Shown here: positions 8,270 to 16,287 of the stretch, piece by piece
Numbering within the stretch: position 1 is the stretch's first letter
How the letters are laid out: the number at the start of each line of letters is the position of its first letter
DNA from: Streptomyces ochraceiscleroticus
GTDB lineage: Bacteria > Actinomycetota > Actinomycetes > Streptomycetales > Streptomycetaceae
Length of the DNA: 49,304 nucleotides
Reading direction: 5' to 3'
Assembly (NCBI RefSeq): GCF_000720485.1
Contig: NZ_JOAX01000043.1
Span: forward strand, 1-49,304
The notes under the pieces: generated by a model
Told to the model about the DNA's origin: nothing
What the model saw: the letters and a program-made list of their open reading frames with translations, nothing else
Databases searched by the model: none
Program-made: the position numbers and the translations under genes

Positions 8270-9391
8270 CAGTTCCGCGTCCGCGCCGACGTCCGCGCAG
8301 TCGTACGGGTCGTCCAGCCAGCCGTCCGGCAGGACGACCTTGTTGCGGCCCGAGGTGCGGCCGCGCGGGCCGTCGGCGCCGGCCGGCCAGGGCTGGTCGA
8401 GGTCCAGCTCGGCGAGGTGGTCGGCGAGCTCGGCGAGGGAGGAGGAGACGGCGAGCTTGCGGCGCATCTCGGAGCCGACCGAGAAGCCCTTGGTGTACCA
8501 GGCGACGTGCTTGCGGAAGTCGATCACGCCGCGCGCCTCGTCGCCCAGCCACTCGCCGAGGAGCGTCGCGTGCCGGACCATGACCTCGGCGACCTCCTTC
8601 ATGGTCGGCCGCGCGTAGTCCTCCTCGCGGCCCTCGAAGGCGGCCACCAGGTCGCCGAAGAGCCAGGGGCGGCCGAGGCAGCCGCGGCCGACGACCACGC
8701 CGTCGCAGCCGGTCTCGCGCATCATGCGCAGCGCGTCGTCGGCGGACCAGATGTCGCCGTTGCCGAGCACGGGGATGTCGCTGACCGCGCCGACGTGCTC
8801 CTTCAGGCGCGCGATGGCCTCCCAGTCGGCGGTGCCGCCGTAGTGCTGGGCCGCCGTACGGCCATGCAGCGCGACCGCCGTCACGCCCTCCTCGACGGCG
8901 ATCCGGCCGGCGTCGAGGTAGGTCATGTGGTCGTCGTCGATGCCCTTGCGCATCTTGATCGTGACGGGCAGCGAGCCGGCGTTGCCGACCGCCTCGCGCA
9001 GGATCGAACGCAGCAGGTTGCGCTTGTACGGGAGGGCCGAGCCGCCGCCCTTGCGCGTCACCTTCGGGACCGGGCAGCCGAAGTTCAGGTCGATGTGGTC
9101 GGCCAGGTTCTCCTCCGCGATCATGCGGACGGCCTTGCCGACGGTGTCCGGGTCGACGCCGTACAGCTGGATCGAGCGCGGCTTCTCGCTCGCGTCGAAA
9201 TGGATGAGCTGCATGGTCTTCTCGTTGCGCTCGACCAGCGCCCGCGTGGTGATCATCTCGCTGACGAAGAGACCCTTGCCGCCCGAGAACTCCCGGCACA
9301 GGGTCCGGAAGGGCGCGTTGGTGATCCCGGCCATCGGCGCGAGGACCACCGGGGGCTGCACGCTGTGCGGGCCGATCTGCAGCGAGGACAT
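8252..9391 (-). CDS. dusB: tRNA-dihydrouridine synthase
   Basis: This 379-residue FMN enzyme reduces specific uridines in tRNA to dihydrouridine using NADPH. The TIM-barrel begins at PPVVLAPMAGITNAPFRTLC (about residues 13-32); the substrate and FMN motifs DLNFGCPVPKVTRKGGGSAL and VLGNGDIW are present, and the catalytic cysteine is the one in NFGCP. ATG 9391 was chosen because the family starts just before the LQIG strand; the frame upstream is not conserved-looking. It sits alone between a permease and an MFS pump gene and is a core chromosomal gene in Streptomyces. Confidence 0.96.
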   Translation of the reverse strand: MSSLQIGPHSVQPPVVLAPMAGITNAPFRTLCREFSGGKGLFVSEMITTRALVERNEKTMQLIHFDASEKPRSIQLYGVDPDTVGKAVRMIAEENLADHIDLNFGCPVPKVTRKGGGSALPYKRNLLRSILREAVGNAGSLPVTIKMRKGIDDDHMTYLDAGRIAVEEGVTAVALHGRTAAQHYGGTADWEAIARLKEHVGAVSDIPVLGNGDIWSADDALRMMRETGCDGVVVGRGCLGRPWLFGDLVAAFEGREEDYARPTMKEVAEVMVRHATLLGEWLGDEARGVIDFRKHVAWYTKGFSVGSEMRRKLAVSSSLAELADHLAELDLDQPWPAGADGPRGRTSGRNKVVLPDGWLDDPYDCADVGADAELDTSGG

Positions 9392-9498
9392 GTGAGGCGG
9401 GTTCCTTCGACGGGTTCGGGGGCGGGTGCGGCTTCCCATTGTCGCGCACGTGCGGAGTGGCCCCGGCTCGGTGTCCAGGGGCCCCGCACAGTTAAAGC

Positions 9499-9511
9499 TT
9501 GTACCGTTCAA
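9499..9511. promoter_or_regulatory. Possible TetR-type operator just before the MFS gene
   Basis: TTGTAC and GTTCAA flank one base, forming a near-palindrome with one mismatched pair that ends two bases before ATG 9514. Pumps of the EmrB/QacA type are often controlled by TetR repressors binding TTGTAC-like dyads at this position. No TetR gene is adjacent, so this is tentative. Confidence 0.35.
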
Positions 9512-9513
9512 CT

Positions 9514-10980
9514 ATGCCCGAGCTCACCCACCGGCGACGGATGCTCGTGCTGGCGATCTGCTGCATGAGCCTGCTGATCGTCAGCCTGGACAACACCGTC
9601 CTCAACGTCGCCCTGCCCTCCCTCCGCAAGGACCTGCACGCCTCCGTATCCGGTATGCAGTGGACCATCGACGCCTACACCCTCGTCCTGGCGTCGCTGC
9701 TGATGCTGGCCGGCTCCACGGCGGACCGGCTCGGCCGCCGCCGGGTCTTCCAGACCGGCCTGGTCGTCTTCACCCTCGGCTCGCTGCTGTGCAGCCTCGC
9801 GCCGAGCCTGCCGTGGCTGGTGGCGTTCCGGATGGTGCAGGCGGTGGGCGGCTCGATGCTCAACCCCGTCGCGATGTCGGTCATTACCAACACCTTCACC
9901 GAGCCGCGCGAACGGGCCCGCGCGATCGGCGTGTGGGGCGGCGTGGTCGGCCTGAGCATGGCCGCGGGGCCGGTGGTCGGCGGGCTGCTCGTGGAGGCCG
10001 TCGACTGGCGGGCGATCTTCTGGATCAACGTACCGATCGGGCTGCTCGCGCTCTTCCTGACCATCCGCTACGTCCCGCACTCCCGCGCGCCGCACCCGCG
10101 CCGCCCCGACCCCGTGGGCCAGGTCCTGGTCATCCTGCTGCTCGGCTCGCTGACGTACGCGATCATCGAGGCGCCCGAAGCGGGCTGGGGCTCGCCGCTG
10201 ATCATGGGCTGCACCGCGCTCGCCGTGCTGTCCCTCGCCGGGCTGATCGGCTACGAGCGGCGGCGCACCGAGCCACTGATCGAGCTGCGCTTCTTCCGCA
10301 GCGCGCCGTTCAGCGGTGCGACGGTGATCGCCGTGAGCGCGTTCGCCGCGCTCGGCGGCTTCCTCTTCGTCAACACGCTCTACCTCCAGGACATCCGCGG
10401 CCTCTCGGCGCTCGAAGCGGGCCTGTACATGCTGCCGATGGCGGCCATGACGCTGATCTTCGCGCCGCTGTCCGGGCGGCTGGTCGGCGCCCGCGGGCCA
10501 CGGCTGCCGCTGCTGCTCGCCGGTACCGGCATGGTGCTCAGCGGCGTCCTCTTCGCCGGCTTCGAGGCGGAGATCAGCACGCCGCTGCTCTTCACCGGTT
10601 ACGTGCTCTTCGGCATCGGCTTCGGCCTGGTCAACGCGCCGATCACCAACACCGCGGTGTCCGGGATGCCGCGCGCGCAGGCCGGGGTCGCCGCCGCGGT
10701 GGCCTCCACCAGCCGCCAGGTGGGCCAGTCGCTGGGCGTGGCCGTGATCGGCGCGGTGCTGGCGAGCGGCGCGGGGGCCGCCGCGAGCGACGATCGGTTC
10801 GCCGCCGCCGGCCGCCCGGCCTGGTGGATCATCACCGGCTGCGGCCTGGCCGTCCTCCTCGTCGGCGCTCTGACCAGCGGCCGCTGGGCCCGGGAGACGG
10901 CCCGCCGGGCTGCCCGTCAGCTGGAGGCGGGACAGTTCCCGGCAGACAGCCGGCACTCCGGCAGCCGCCAGCAGATCTAA
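9514..10980 (+). CDS. MFS multidrug efflux transporter, DHA2 (EmrB/QacA) type
   Basis: This 488-residue transporter has 14 predicted membrane segments, the count expected for the DHA2 drug:proton antiporter family. The motif DNTVLNVALPSL lies in helix 1, and the motif A loop (GSTADRLGRRRVF) follows helix 2. It would export drugs or a small metabolite. ATG 9514 has no good ribosome-binding site, so the message could be leaderless; a TTG at 9499 is an alternative start. Its stop overlaps the stop of the convergent XRE regulator by three bases. Confidence 0.92.
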   Translation: MPELTHRRRMLVLAICCMSLLIVSLDNTVLNVALPSLRKDLHASVSGMQWTIDAYTLVLASLLMLAGSTADRLGRRRVFQTGLVVFTLGSLLCSLAPSLPWLVAFRMVQAVGGSMLNPVAMSVITNTFTEPRERARAIGVWGGVVGLSMAAGPVVGGLLVEAVDWRAIFWINVPIGLLALFLTIRYVPHSRAPHPRRPDPVGQVLVILLLGSLTYAIIEAPEAGWGSPLIMGCTALAVLSLAGLIGYERRRTEPLIELRFFRSAPFSGATVIAVSAFAALGGFLFVNTLYLQDIRGLSALEAGLYMLPMAAMTLIFAPLSGRLVGARGPRLPLLLAGTGMVLSGVLFAGFEAEISTPLLFTGYVLFGIGFGLVNAPITNTAVSGMPRAQAGVAAAVASTSRQVGQSLGVAVIGAVLASGAGAAASDDRFAAAGRPAWWIITGCGLAVLLVGALTSGRWARETARRAARQLEAGQFPADSRHSGSRQQI

Positions 10981-11906
10981 CTCGCGACGGCCTCGGCCCC
11001 CTCCGCGGCCCCCGCCTCCGCCGCGGCCTTCGCTTCCTCCGCCGCCACCGCCAGCTCCCGCAGCCGCTCCAGCCGCTCCCGCGACGTCTCGTCCTGCGGC
11101 GAGTACACCGTCACCCGGATGCCCTCCCGCGCGCCGACGTACAGCGGGGTGTTGGCCACCCGCACCAGCCCGACCTCCGGATTCTCGAAGGTCTTGGTCT
11201 TCGCCCGGGCGCACAGCACCTCGTGCCGGTCCCAGAGCTCCCGGAACTCCGGCGAGGCCCGCTGCAGCCGCTTGAGCAGCGCCTTCCAGGCGGGCTCCGC
11301 GACATGCTCGGCCATCGCCGCACGGAAGCGGGCCGTCATCTGCCCCAGCGTCTTCTCGAGGTCGGGGACGGCGGCCCGCCACTCCGGATGCGTGAACGTG
11401 AGCCACAGGCAGTTGCGGTCCTGGGGTTCCAGCGCGTCGAGGTCGGTCAGCAGCCGCCCGTACGTGCGGTTGTACGCGAGGATGTCGTACCGCCGGTTCT
11501 GCACGCAGGCCGGGAACGGCTCCAGTTGCGCCAGCACCTGCCGCAGCTCCGGCGAGACCACCGCGCACTCGCCGCCGGGCGCCGGGTCGACCGCGTCGGC
11601 GAGCGCGAAGAGGTGCGCGCGCTCGCTGGCGTCGAAGAGCAGCGCCCGTGCCACGGCGTCCAGTACCTGCGCCGAGACGTGGATGTCCCGGGCCTGTTCG
11701 AGCCAGGTGTACCAAGTGACCCCGACCGCGGCGAGCTGCGCGACCTCCTCGCGGCGCAGCCCGGGGGTGCGCCGCCGCGGGCCGCGCGGCAGGCCGACCC
11801 GCTCGGGCGTGATGCGTTCGCGGCGGCTGCGCAGGAACGCGGCCAGCTCGTGCCGGCGGACCCGGGCGGCGTCGCGGGCGGGCGCGGGGAGGGTGGTGAC
11901 GGTCAT
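10977..11906 (-). CDS. XRE-family helix-turn-helix regulator (MmyB-like ligand domain)
   Basis: This 309-residue regulator has an N-terminal XRE helix-turn-helix (about residues 15-90, including TPGLRREEVAQLAAVGVTWYTW) followed by an MmyB-like domain (about residues 100-270) that in this family is thought to bind a small hydrophobic ligand. Residues after about 275 form an Ala/Glu-rich tail. ATG 11906 was chosen as the first residue before the helical region. It diverges from an MFS pump gene 100 bases away, with GGTACC half-sites between them, so it probably regulates that pump. Confidence 0.92.
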   Translation of the reverse strand: MTVTTLPAPARDAARVRRHELAAFLRSRRERITPERVGLPRGPRRRTPGLRREEVAQLAAVGVTWYTWLEQARDIHVSAQVLDAVARALLFDASERAHLFALADAVDPAPGGECAVVSPELRQVLAQLEPFPACVQNRRYDILAYNRTYGRLLTDLDALEPQDRNCLWLTFTHPEWRAAVPDLEKTLGQMTARFRAAMAEHVAEPAWKALLKRLQRASPEFRELWDRHEVLCARAKTKTFENPEVGLVRVANTPLYVGAREGIRVTVYSPQDETSRERLERLRELAVAAEEAKAAAEAGAAEGAEAVAS

Positions 11907-11945
11907 GCTCCCAGGGTGGCGCACCGCCGAGCCGGTTGCCAGGTA

Positions 11946-11978
11946 GTACCGGTACCAGGATGAGCACACTCTGGTACC
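11946..11978. promoter_or_regulatory. Operator-like GGTACC repeats between XRE and MFS genes
   Basis: GGTACCAG at 11951-11958 is perfectly mirrored by CTGGTACC at 11971-11978. The first arm overlaps a 10-bp palindrome, GTACCGGTAC, at 11946-11955. The sites lie in the middle of the 100-base divergent region, where the XRE regulator would be expected to bind both promoters. Confidence 0.6.
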
Positions 11979-12006
11979 CGGCTGGGCGCTGCCGGATCGT
12001 CGCAGT

Positions 12007-13458
12007 GTGAGCACCACGACGACACCTCAATCGATTCCCGGGACTCCTGCGACGACGCCGGAGACACCGGCCCCCGCCGCCCGGCTGACCGCGCTCGGCC
12101 TGGCCACCCTCCTCCTGGGCGCCGCGCTGCCCATGACCGACTTCTTCATCGTGAACGTGGCGCTGCCCTCCATCGAACGCGATCTGCGGGCCGGGCCCGC
12201 CGTGCTGGAGATGGTCGCGGCCGCCTACGCCATGGCGTACGCCGTGCTGCTCGTCCTCGGCGGCCGGCTCGGCGACACGTACGGCAGGCGGCGGCTCTTC
12301 CTGTGGGGCGCGGCCGCCTTCGGCCTGACCTCGCTGGCCTGCGGGCTGGCGCCGGACGCCTGGACGCTGGTGGCGGCGCGGGCCGCGCAGGGCGCGGCGT
12401 CCGCGGTGATGCTGCCGCAGGTGCTGGCCACCATCCACGCGACCACGTCCGGCGGGCGGCGCGGCCGGGCGCTCGGCCTGTACGGCGCGACGGGCGGCGT
12501 CGCCGGGGTGGCCGGGCAGCTGTTCGGCGGGCTGCTGGTCTCCGCCGACCTGCTGGGCACCGGCTGGCGCGCGATCTTCCTGGTGAACGTGCCGGTGGTG
12601 GCGGCCATCCTGCTGCTGGGCCGGTTCTCGGTACCGGACAGCCGGGCGGCGCGGCCGTCCCGCAGCGACCGGGCCGGTACGGCGCTCTTCGCGCTCGCCC
12701 TGGTCGCGCTGCTGCTGCCGCTGACCGAGGGCCGGGCGGCCGGCGGCCCGCTGTGGTCCTGGCTGCTGCTGGCCGCCGCGCCCCTGCTGGCCTGGGCGTT
12801 CTACGTGGTCGAGCGGCGGGCCGAGCGCAGCGGCGGCGCCCCGCTGCTGCCGCCGTCCCTGCTGCGCGAGCCGGGGCTGCGGCGCGGGCTCGCCGTGGCG
12901 GTCCCGCTGTTCGCCGGGTTCGGCGGCTTCATGTTCGTGCTGGCGGTCGCGCTCCAGCAGGGCCTGGGACTCTCGCCCGTGGTGGCGGGCACCGCGGTGG
13001 TGCCGATGAGCGTGACGTACCTGATCACGTCCATGTGGGGGCCCCGGCTGGCGCCCCGGCTGGGCAGCCGGGTGCTGACGGCCGGCGCGCTGCTCCACGT
13101 CGTGGGGCTGGCCCTGCTCGCCGGGACCGTCCTCACCCGCTGGCCGGACCTGGACCCGGTCTCCCTCGCCCCCGGCATGGCCCTCATCGGCGCCGGCCAG
13201 GGCTTCCAGCTCCCGACGTACTTCCGGGTGATGCTCGCCTCCGTACCGCCGGAGCGGGCGGGTGCGGGCAGCGGCCTCTCGGTCACCGCCCAGCAGACCT
13301 GCCTCGCGCTCGGCGTGGCGGTGATCGGCTCGGTGTACCTGGGCCTGGTCCCGTCGGCCGGCGTACGGGACGCCCTGCTCGTCGCGTTCGCCGTCCAGTT
13401 CGTGGGCCTCCTGGCCATGGCGGCCCTGTCGCTGCGCCTGCCCCGCACGCTCTCCTGA
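12007..13458 (+). CDS. MFS efflux transporter, DHA2-like
   Basis: This 483-residue membrane protein has about 14 hydrophobic segments. Helix 1 carries MTDFFIVNVALPSI and the motif A loop reads GGRLGDTYGRRRLFLWG; motif C-like GATGGVAGVAGQLFGG follows. It is probably a drug or metabolite exporter. GTG 12007 was chosen at the first in-frame start after the divergent operator region. The gene is divergent from the XRE regulator and is probably its target. After the stop, 101 bases separate it from the aldo/keto reductase, containing one arm of an inverted-repeat pair. Confidence 0.92.
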   Translation: MSTTTTPQSIPGTPATTPETPAPAARLTALGLATLLLGAALPMTDFFIVNVALPSIERDLRAGPAVLEMVAAAYAMAYAVLLVLGGRLGDTYGRRRLFLWGAAAFGLTSLACGLAPDAWTLVAARAAQGAASAVMLPQVLATIHATTSGGRRGRALGLYGATGGVAGVAGQLFGGLLVSADLLGTGWRAIFLVNVPVVAAILLLGRFSVPDSRAARPSRSDRAGTALFALALVALLLPLTEGRAAGGPLWSWLLLAAAPLLAWAFYVVERRAERSGGAPLLPPSLLREPGLRRGLAVAVPLFAGFGGFMFVLAVALQQGLGLSPVVAGTAVVPMSVTYLITSMWGPRLAPRLGSRVLTAGALLHVVGLALLAGTVLTRWPDLDPVSLAPGMALIGAGQGFQLPTYFRVMLASVPPERAGAGSGLSVTAQQTCLALGVAVIGSVYLGLVPSAGVRDALLVAFAVQFVGLLAMAALSLRLPRTLS

Positions 13459-13472
13459 GTCCCGCAGTACCG

Positions 13473-13547
13473 CGCATGACAGCTGCCGGCCGACAACCGC
13501 CGACGGCTATCAACTAACAACTATTGAAATCTGTCAGCTGTCATGCG
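13473..13547. promoter_or_regulatory. Matched operator pair upstream of the aldo/keto reductase
   Basis: CGCATGACAGCTG at 13473-13485 and its exact reverse complement CAGCTGTCATGCG at 13535-13547 enclose 49 bases, with centres 62 bp apart, close to six helical turns. The right arm ends 12 bases before ATG 13560. A promoter could sit in the AT-rich stretch between the arms. Such a pair suggests two bound dimers or DNA looping. The adjacent TetR gene at 14654 is one candidate binder. Confidence 0.65.
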
Positions 13548-13559
13548 ACGGTGGGGGAC

Positions 13560-14564
13560 ATGCAGACTCGCACCCTTGGCACCACCGGCCCGCACACCTC
13601 CGCCCTCGGCCTCGGCTGCATGGGCATGTCCGCGCTCTACGGGGACACCGACCGCGCCGAGTCCATCGCCACGATCCACGCCGCGCTGGACGCCGGCGTC
13701 ACGCTCCTGGACACCGGCGACTTCTACGGCATGGGCCACAACGAACTGCTCATCAACGAAGCGCTCCGCACCGCCCCGGCGGCCGCCCGCGAAAAGGCCC
13801 TGACCAGCGTGAAGTTCGGCGCCCTGCGGACAGTCGAGGGCGCGTTCAACGGCTATGACGGACGGCCGCAGGCGGTGAAGAACTTCGCCGCCTACTCCCT
13901 CCAGCGCCTCGGCACCGACCACATCGACGTCTACCGCATCGCCCGCCTCGACCCCGATGTACCGATCGAGGAGACCGTCGGCGCGATCGCCGAGCTGGTC
14001 GAGGCCGGCCACGTACGCCACATCGGCCTCTCCGAGGTGGGCGCGGAGACGCTCCGCCGGGCGGCGGCCGTGGCGCCGGTCTCCGACCTCCAGATCGAGT
14101 ACTCGCTCCTCTCGCGCGGCATCGAGGCGGAGGTCCTGCCCACCGCGCGCGAGCTGGGCATCGGGATCACCGCGTACGGCGTCCTCTCCCGCGGCCTGAT
14201 CAGCGGCCACTTCTCCCGCGACCGAAAGCTCGCCGCGAACGACTTCCGCAGCTTCAGCCCGCGCTTCCAGGGCGAGAACCTCGACCACAACCTCGGCCTG
14301 GTCGAGGCGCTGCGGAAGACCGCCGAGCAGAAGGGCGTCTCGGTGGCGCAGACGGCCATCGCCTGGGTCCTCGCCCAGGGCGAGGACATCGTCCCGCTGA
14401 TCGGCGCCCGCACCCGCGAGCGGCTGGCCGAGGCGCTCGGCGCCCTGGACGTCACGCTGGACCCCGCCGACCTGGCGGCGATCGAGCAGGCAGTGCCGGC
14501 CGGCGCCGCCGCGGGCGACCGCTACCCCGCGGCGGCCATGGCCGACCTGGACAGCGAGCGCTGA
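13560..14564 (+). CDS. Aldo/keto reductase
   Basis: This 334-residue NADPH-dependent oxidoreductase has the AKR TIM-barrel. It starts at ATG 13560 right after a GGGGG run; an upstream start at 13524 would run through the operator arm. Family marks are LGLGCMGMSALYG, the Asp and Tyr in LLDTGDFYG, the Lys in TSVKFG, and the cofactor loop LIGARTRERLAEALGAL near the C-terminus. The catalytic-tetrad histidine expected after strand 4 is replaced: the sequence reads DVYRIARLDPDVPIEETVGA where many relatives have a His. Substrate unknown. The operator pair upstream implies tight regulation. Confidence 0.9.
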   Translation: MQTRTLGTTGPHTSALGLGCMGMSALYGDTDRAESIATIHAALDAGVTLLDTGDFYGMGHNELLINEALRTAPAAAREKALTSVKFGALRTVEGAFNGYDGRPQAVKNFAAYSLQRLGTDHIDVYRIARLDPDVPIEETVGAIAELVEAGHVRHIGLSEVGAETLRRAAAVAPVSDLQIEYSLLSRGIEAEVLPTARELGIGITAYGVLSRGLISGHFSRDRKLAANDFRSFSPRFQGENLDHNLGLVEALRKTAEQKGVSVAQTAIAWVLAQGEDIVPLIGARTRERLAEALGALDVTLDPADLAAIEQAVPAGAAAGDRYPAAAMADLDSER

Positions 14565-14653
14565 GCTCGCTCGGCGGCGGGCGGGGCGTCGGATACGGTC
14601 CGTAGCACGGCGCACCGTCCGCCGCCCCCGATCCCGAGAGGCCCGAACCGCCC

Positions 14654-15289
14654 ATGCCGCCTGAGCCGCTGACCCGCGAACGCATCCTGGAGGCCACCGA
14701 GGAGGTGCTGCGCCGCCACGGACAGGCCAAGGCCACGGTGGTCGACGTGGCGCGGGCACTGGGCGTCAGCCACGGCAGCGTCTACCGCCACTTCCCGACG
14801 AAGGCCGCGCTGCGCGAGGCGGTCACGGGGCGCTGGCTGGAGCGTACGACCGCACGGCTGGAGGAGCTGGCACAGGACGCGGAAGGGCCGGCCGCCGACC
14901 GGCTGTCCGACTGGCTGGAGACGCTCTTCACGGCCAAGCGGCACAAGGCGGGCGACGATCCGGAGCTGTTCGCGACGTACATGGTCCTCACGGCCGAGAC
15001 CGCGCGCATCGTCGACGCGCATGTCGCCGAGCTCGTCGGCCAGCTCGCCCGGATCATCGCGGACGGCGTCGTACAGAACGCCTTCACGGCCATCGCGGGC
15101 CGGGACGCCGAGGCGACGGCCCGCGCGGTTTTCGACGCCACCGCCCGCTTCCACGACCCGCGCCACGCCGGTGAATGGCACCACGCGGAAATCGGGGAAG
15201 AGTTCGCGGCGGTACGCGATCTGATTCTGCGCGGGTTGTGCGCCCCGGCGCAGAGCGCCACCCCATGGCCGAATTCGTCGGCGGAATAG
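14654..15289 (+). CDS. TetR-family transcriptional regulator
   Basis: This 211-residue regulator has an N-terminal TetR helix-turn-helix (about residues 8-55) with the recognition motif VVDVARALGVSHGSVYRHFPTK, and a helical ligand-binding C-terminal domain. ATG 14654 is preceded by GAGAGG at 13 bases. It lies 89 bases after the aldo/keto reductase on the same strand, and 294 bases before the EF-hand gene. It could control the reductase, the polyketide locus, or both; no ligand can be predicted. Confidence 0.92.
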   Translation: MPPEPLTRERILEATEEVLRRHGQAKATVVDVARALGVSHGSVYRHFPTKAALREAVTGRWLERTTARLEELAQDAEGPAADRLSDWLETLFTAKRHKAGDDPELFATYMVLTAETARIVDAHVAELVGQLARIIADGVVQNAFTAIAGRDAEATARAVFDATARFHDPRHAGEWHHAEIGEEFAAVRDLILRGLCAPAQSATPWPNSSAE

Positions 15290-15583
15290 ATCAATCGGCC
15301 TCATCCGCAGAGCATTACCCACAGTATTCAGCGCTGGCACGGCGAGCGGAATCTTCCGCACCGTCGGCCGGCGCTTCGCTCGTTCGAATCCGTATCACGC
15401 CTTTCCGAATTCGCCTGCGCTGGACTCCTTGTTAACGGCAAAGCGGCTCACATACGTTGATGACACCGCAGCACGAAGCCCATACCGGGTCGGGTACTCA
15501 ACCCCTCCCAGCAATACGCCTTGCCCGGGTTCCGTGCTGTCGGGGACGTTTCCATGCCCAACTCCGAGAAAAGGCGGTATGCG
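15290..15583 (+). promoter_or_regulatory. Upstream region of the EF-hand/PKS locus with a candidate promoter
   Basis: These 294 non-coding bases are more AT-rich than the surroundings. A candidate promoter is TTGTTA at 15429-15434, 18 bases, TACGTT at 15453-15458, giving a leader of roughly 120 bases before ATG 15584. A short dyad, GCGGAA, two bases, TTCCGC, lies at 15346-15359 and could be a regulator site. No small gene is supported here. Confidence 0.35.
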
Positions 15584-16192
15584 ATGCCGACTCCGCAGGA
15601 CGTTCCGGCGAAGGATTTCCTCAACCGTAAGATCGACGTGTGCTTCAAGCACGGTGATCAGGACGGCGACGGCGAGATGACGGTACGCGACATCTACTTC
15701 CTCGCCGTCCGGATCATCGCCGAACTGGGCGAGCCGATCGACTCGCCGAAGTCGCAGGCGCTGCTCAAGTCGTTCGAGAGCTTCTGGCACGGCGTTTCCG
15801 AGGTCATGGACATCAACCGGGACGGCGTCATCACCCCGCTGGAGTGGCGCCGCGCCCTGACCGAAGGCTTCGCCAAGGAGCCGAAGAAGTTCGAGGACGG
15901 CTTCCGTCCGCTGGCCCAGGCGCTGTTCGAGCTGTGCGACAAGGACGGCAGCGGCAAGGTCACCCAGCGGGAGTTCGCGCGGTTCCAGAAGGCGTTCGGG
16001 ACCACGCCGGAGAACAGCGCGATCGCGTTCGACAAGCTCGACCGCAACGGCTCGGGCGACCTCTCCGTCGACGAGCTCAAAGAGGCGTGGCGGGAGTACT
16101 ACACGAGCGCCGACCCGAACGCCCGGGGCAACTGGCTCTACGGCGACATCTTCCAGCCGAACATCTGGGAAGACGGCAAGGCAAAGGTCTGA
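15584..16192 (+). CDS. Four-EF-hand calcium-binding protein (calerythrin-like)
   Basis: This 202-residue acidic soluble protein has four EF-hand loops: residues 25-36 (DQDGDGEMTVRD), 76-87 (DINRDGVITPLE), 119-130 (DKDGSGKVTQRE) and 153-164 (DRNGSGDLSVDE). Loops 2-4 have the canonical Glu at position 12; loop 1 has Asp, which usually weakens calcium binding. The layout matches the calerythrin/sarcoplasmic calcium-binding protein group, a superfamily that also includes aequorin. ATG 15584 follows an AAGG-type ribosome site; in-frame ATG 15554 is an alternative. There is no signal peptide, so it is likely a cytoplasmic calcium buffer or sensor. A strong hairpin separates it from the PKS gene, so its link to the pathway is unproven. 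Confidence 0.93.
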   Translation: MPTPQDVPAKDFLNRKIDVCFKHGDQDGDGEMTVRDIYFLAVRIIAELGEPIDSPKSQALLKSFESFWHGVSEVMDINRDGVITPLEWRRALTEGFAKEPKKFEDGFRPLAQALFELCDKDGSGKVTQREFARFQKAFGTTPENSAIAFDKLDRNGSGDLSVDELKEAWREYYTSADPNARGNWLYGDIFQPNIWEDGKAKV

Positions 16193-16203
16193 CCCGATCA
16201 GGA

Positions 16204-16245
16204 GGGCCCTTGGCGCGCGGATTTCCGCCCGCGCGCCAAGGGCCC
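16204..16245 (+). terminator. 17-bp perfect hairpin between EF-hand and PKS genes
   Basis: The arm at 16204-16220 (GGGCCCTTGGCGCGCGG) is exactly complementary to 16229-16245, with an 8-base loop. It lies 11 bases after the EF-hand stop and 42 bases before the PKS start. There is no long T tract, as is usual for terminators in this group. It could end the EF-hand transcript, or act as a partial terminator or RNA-stability element that sets the ratio of EF-hand to PKS message. Confidence 0.85.
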
Positions 16246-16287
16246 CTTCCACCCGCGTTTTCCTTTCGGCCGGACAGGGAGACACAT

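Noticed and set aside
9508..13098. A 1,196-codon open frame on the minus strand
   Set aside because: It runs through two unrelated plus-strand MFS genes and the XRE gene, has only low-complexity Arg/Gly/Gln composition and matches no family. It is an open shadow frame caused by high GC.
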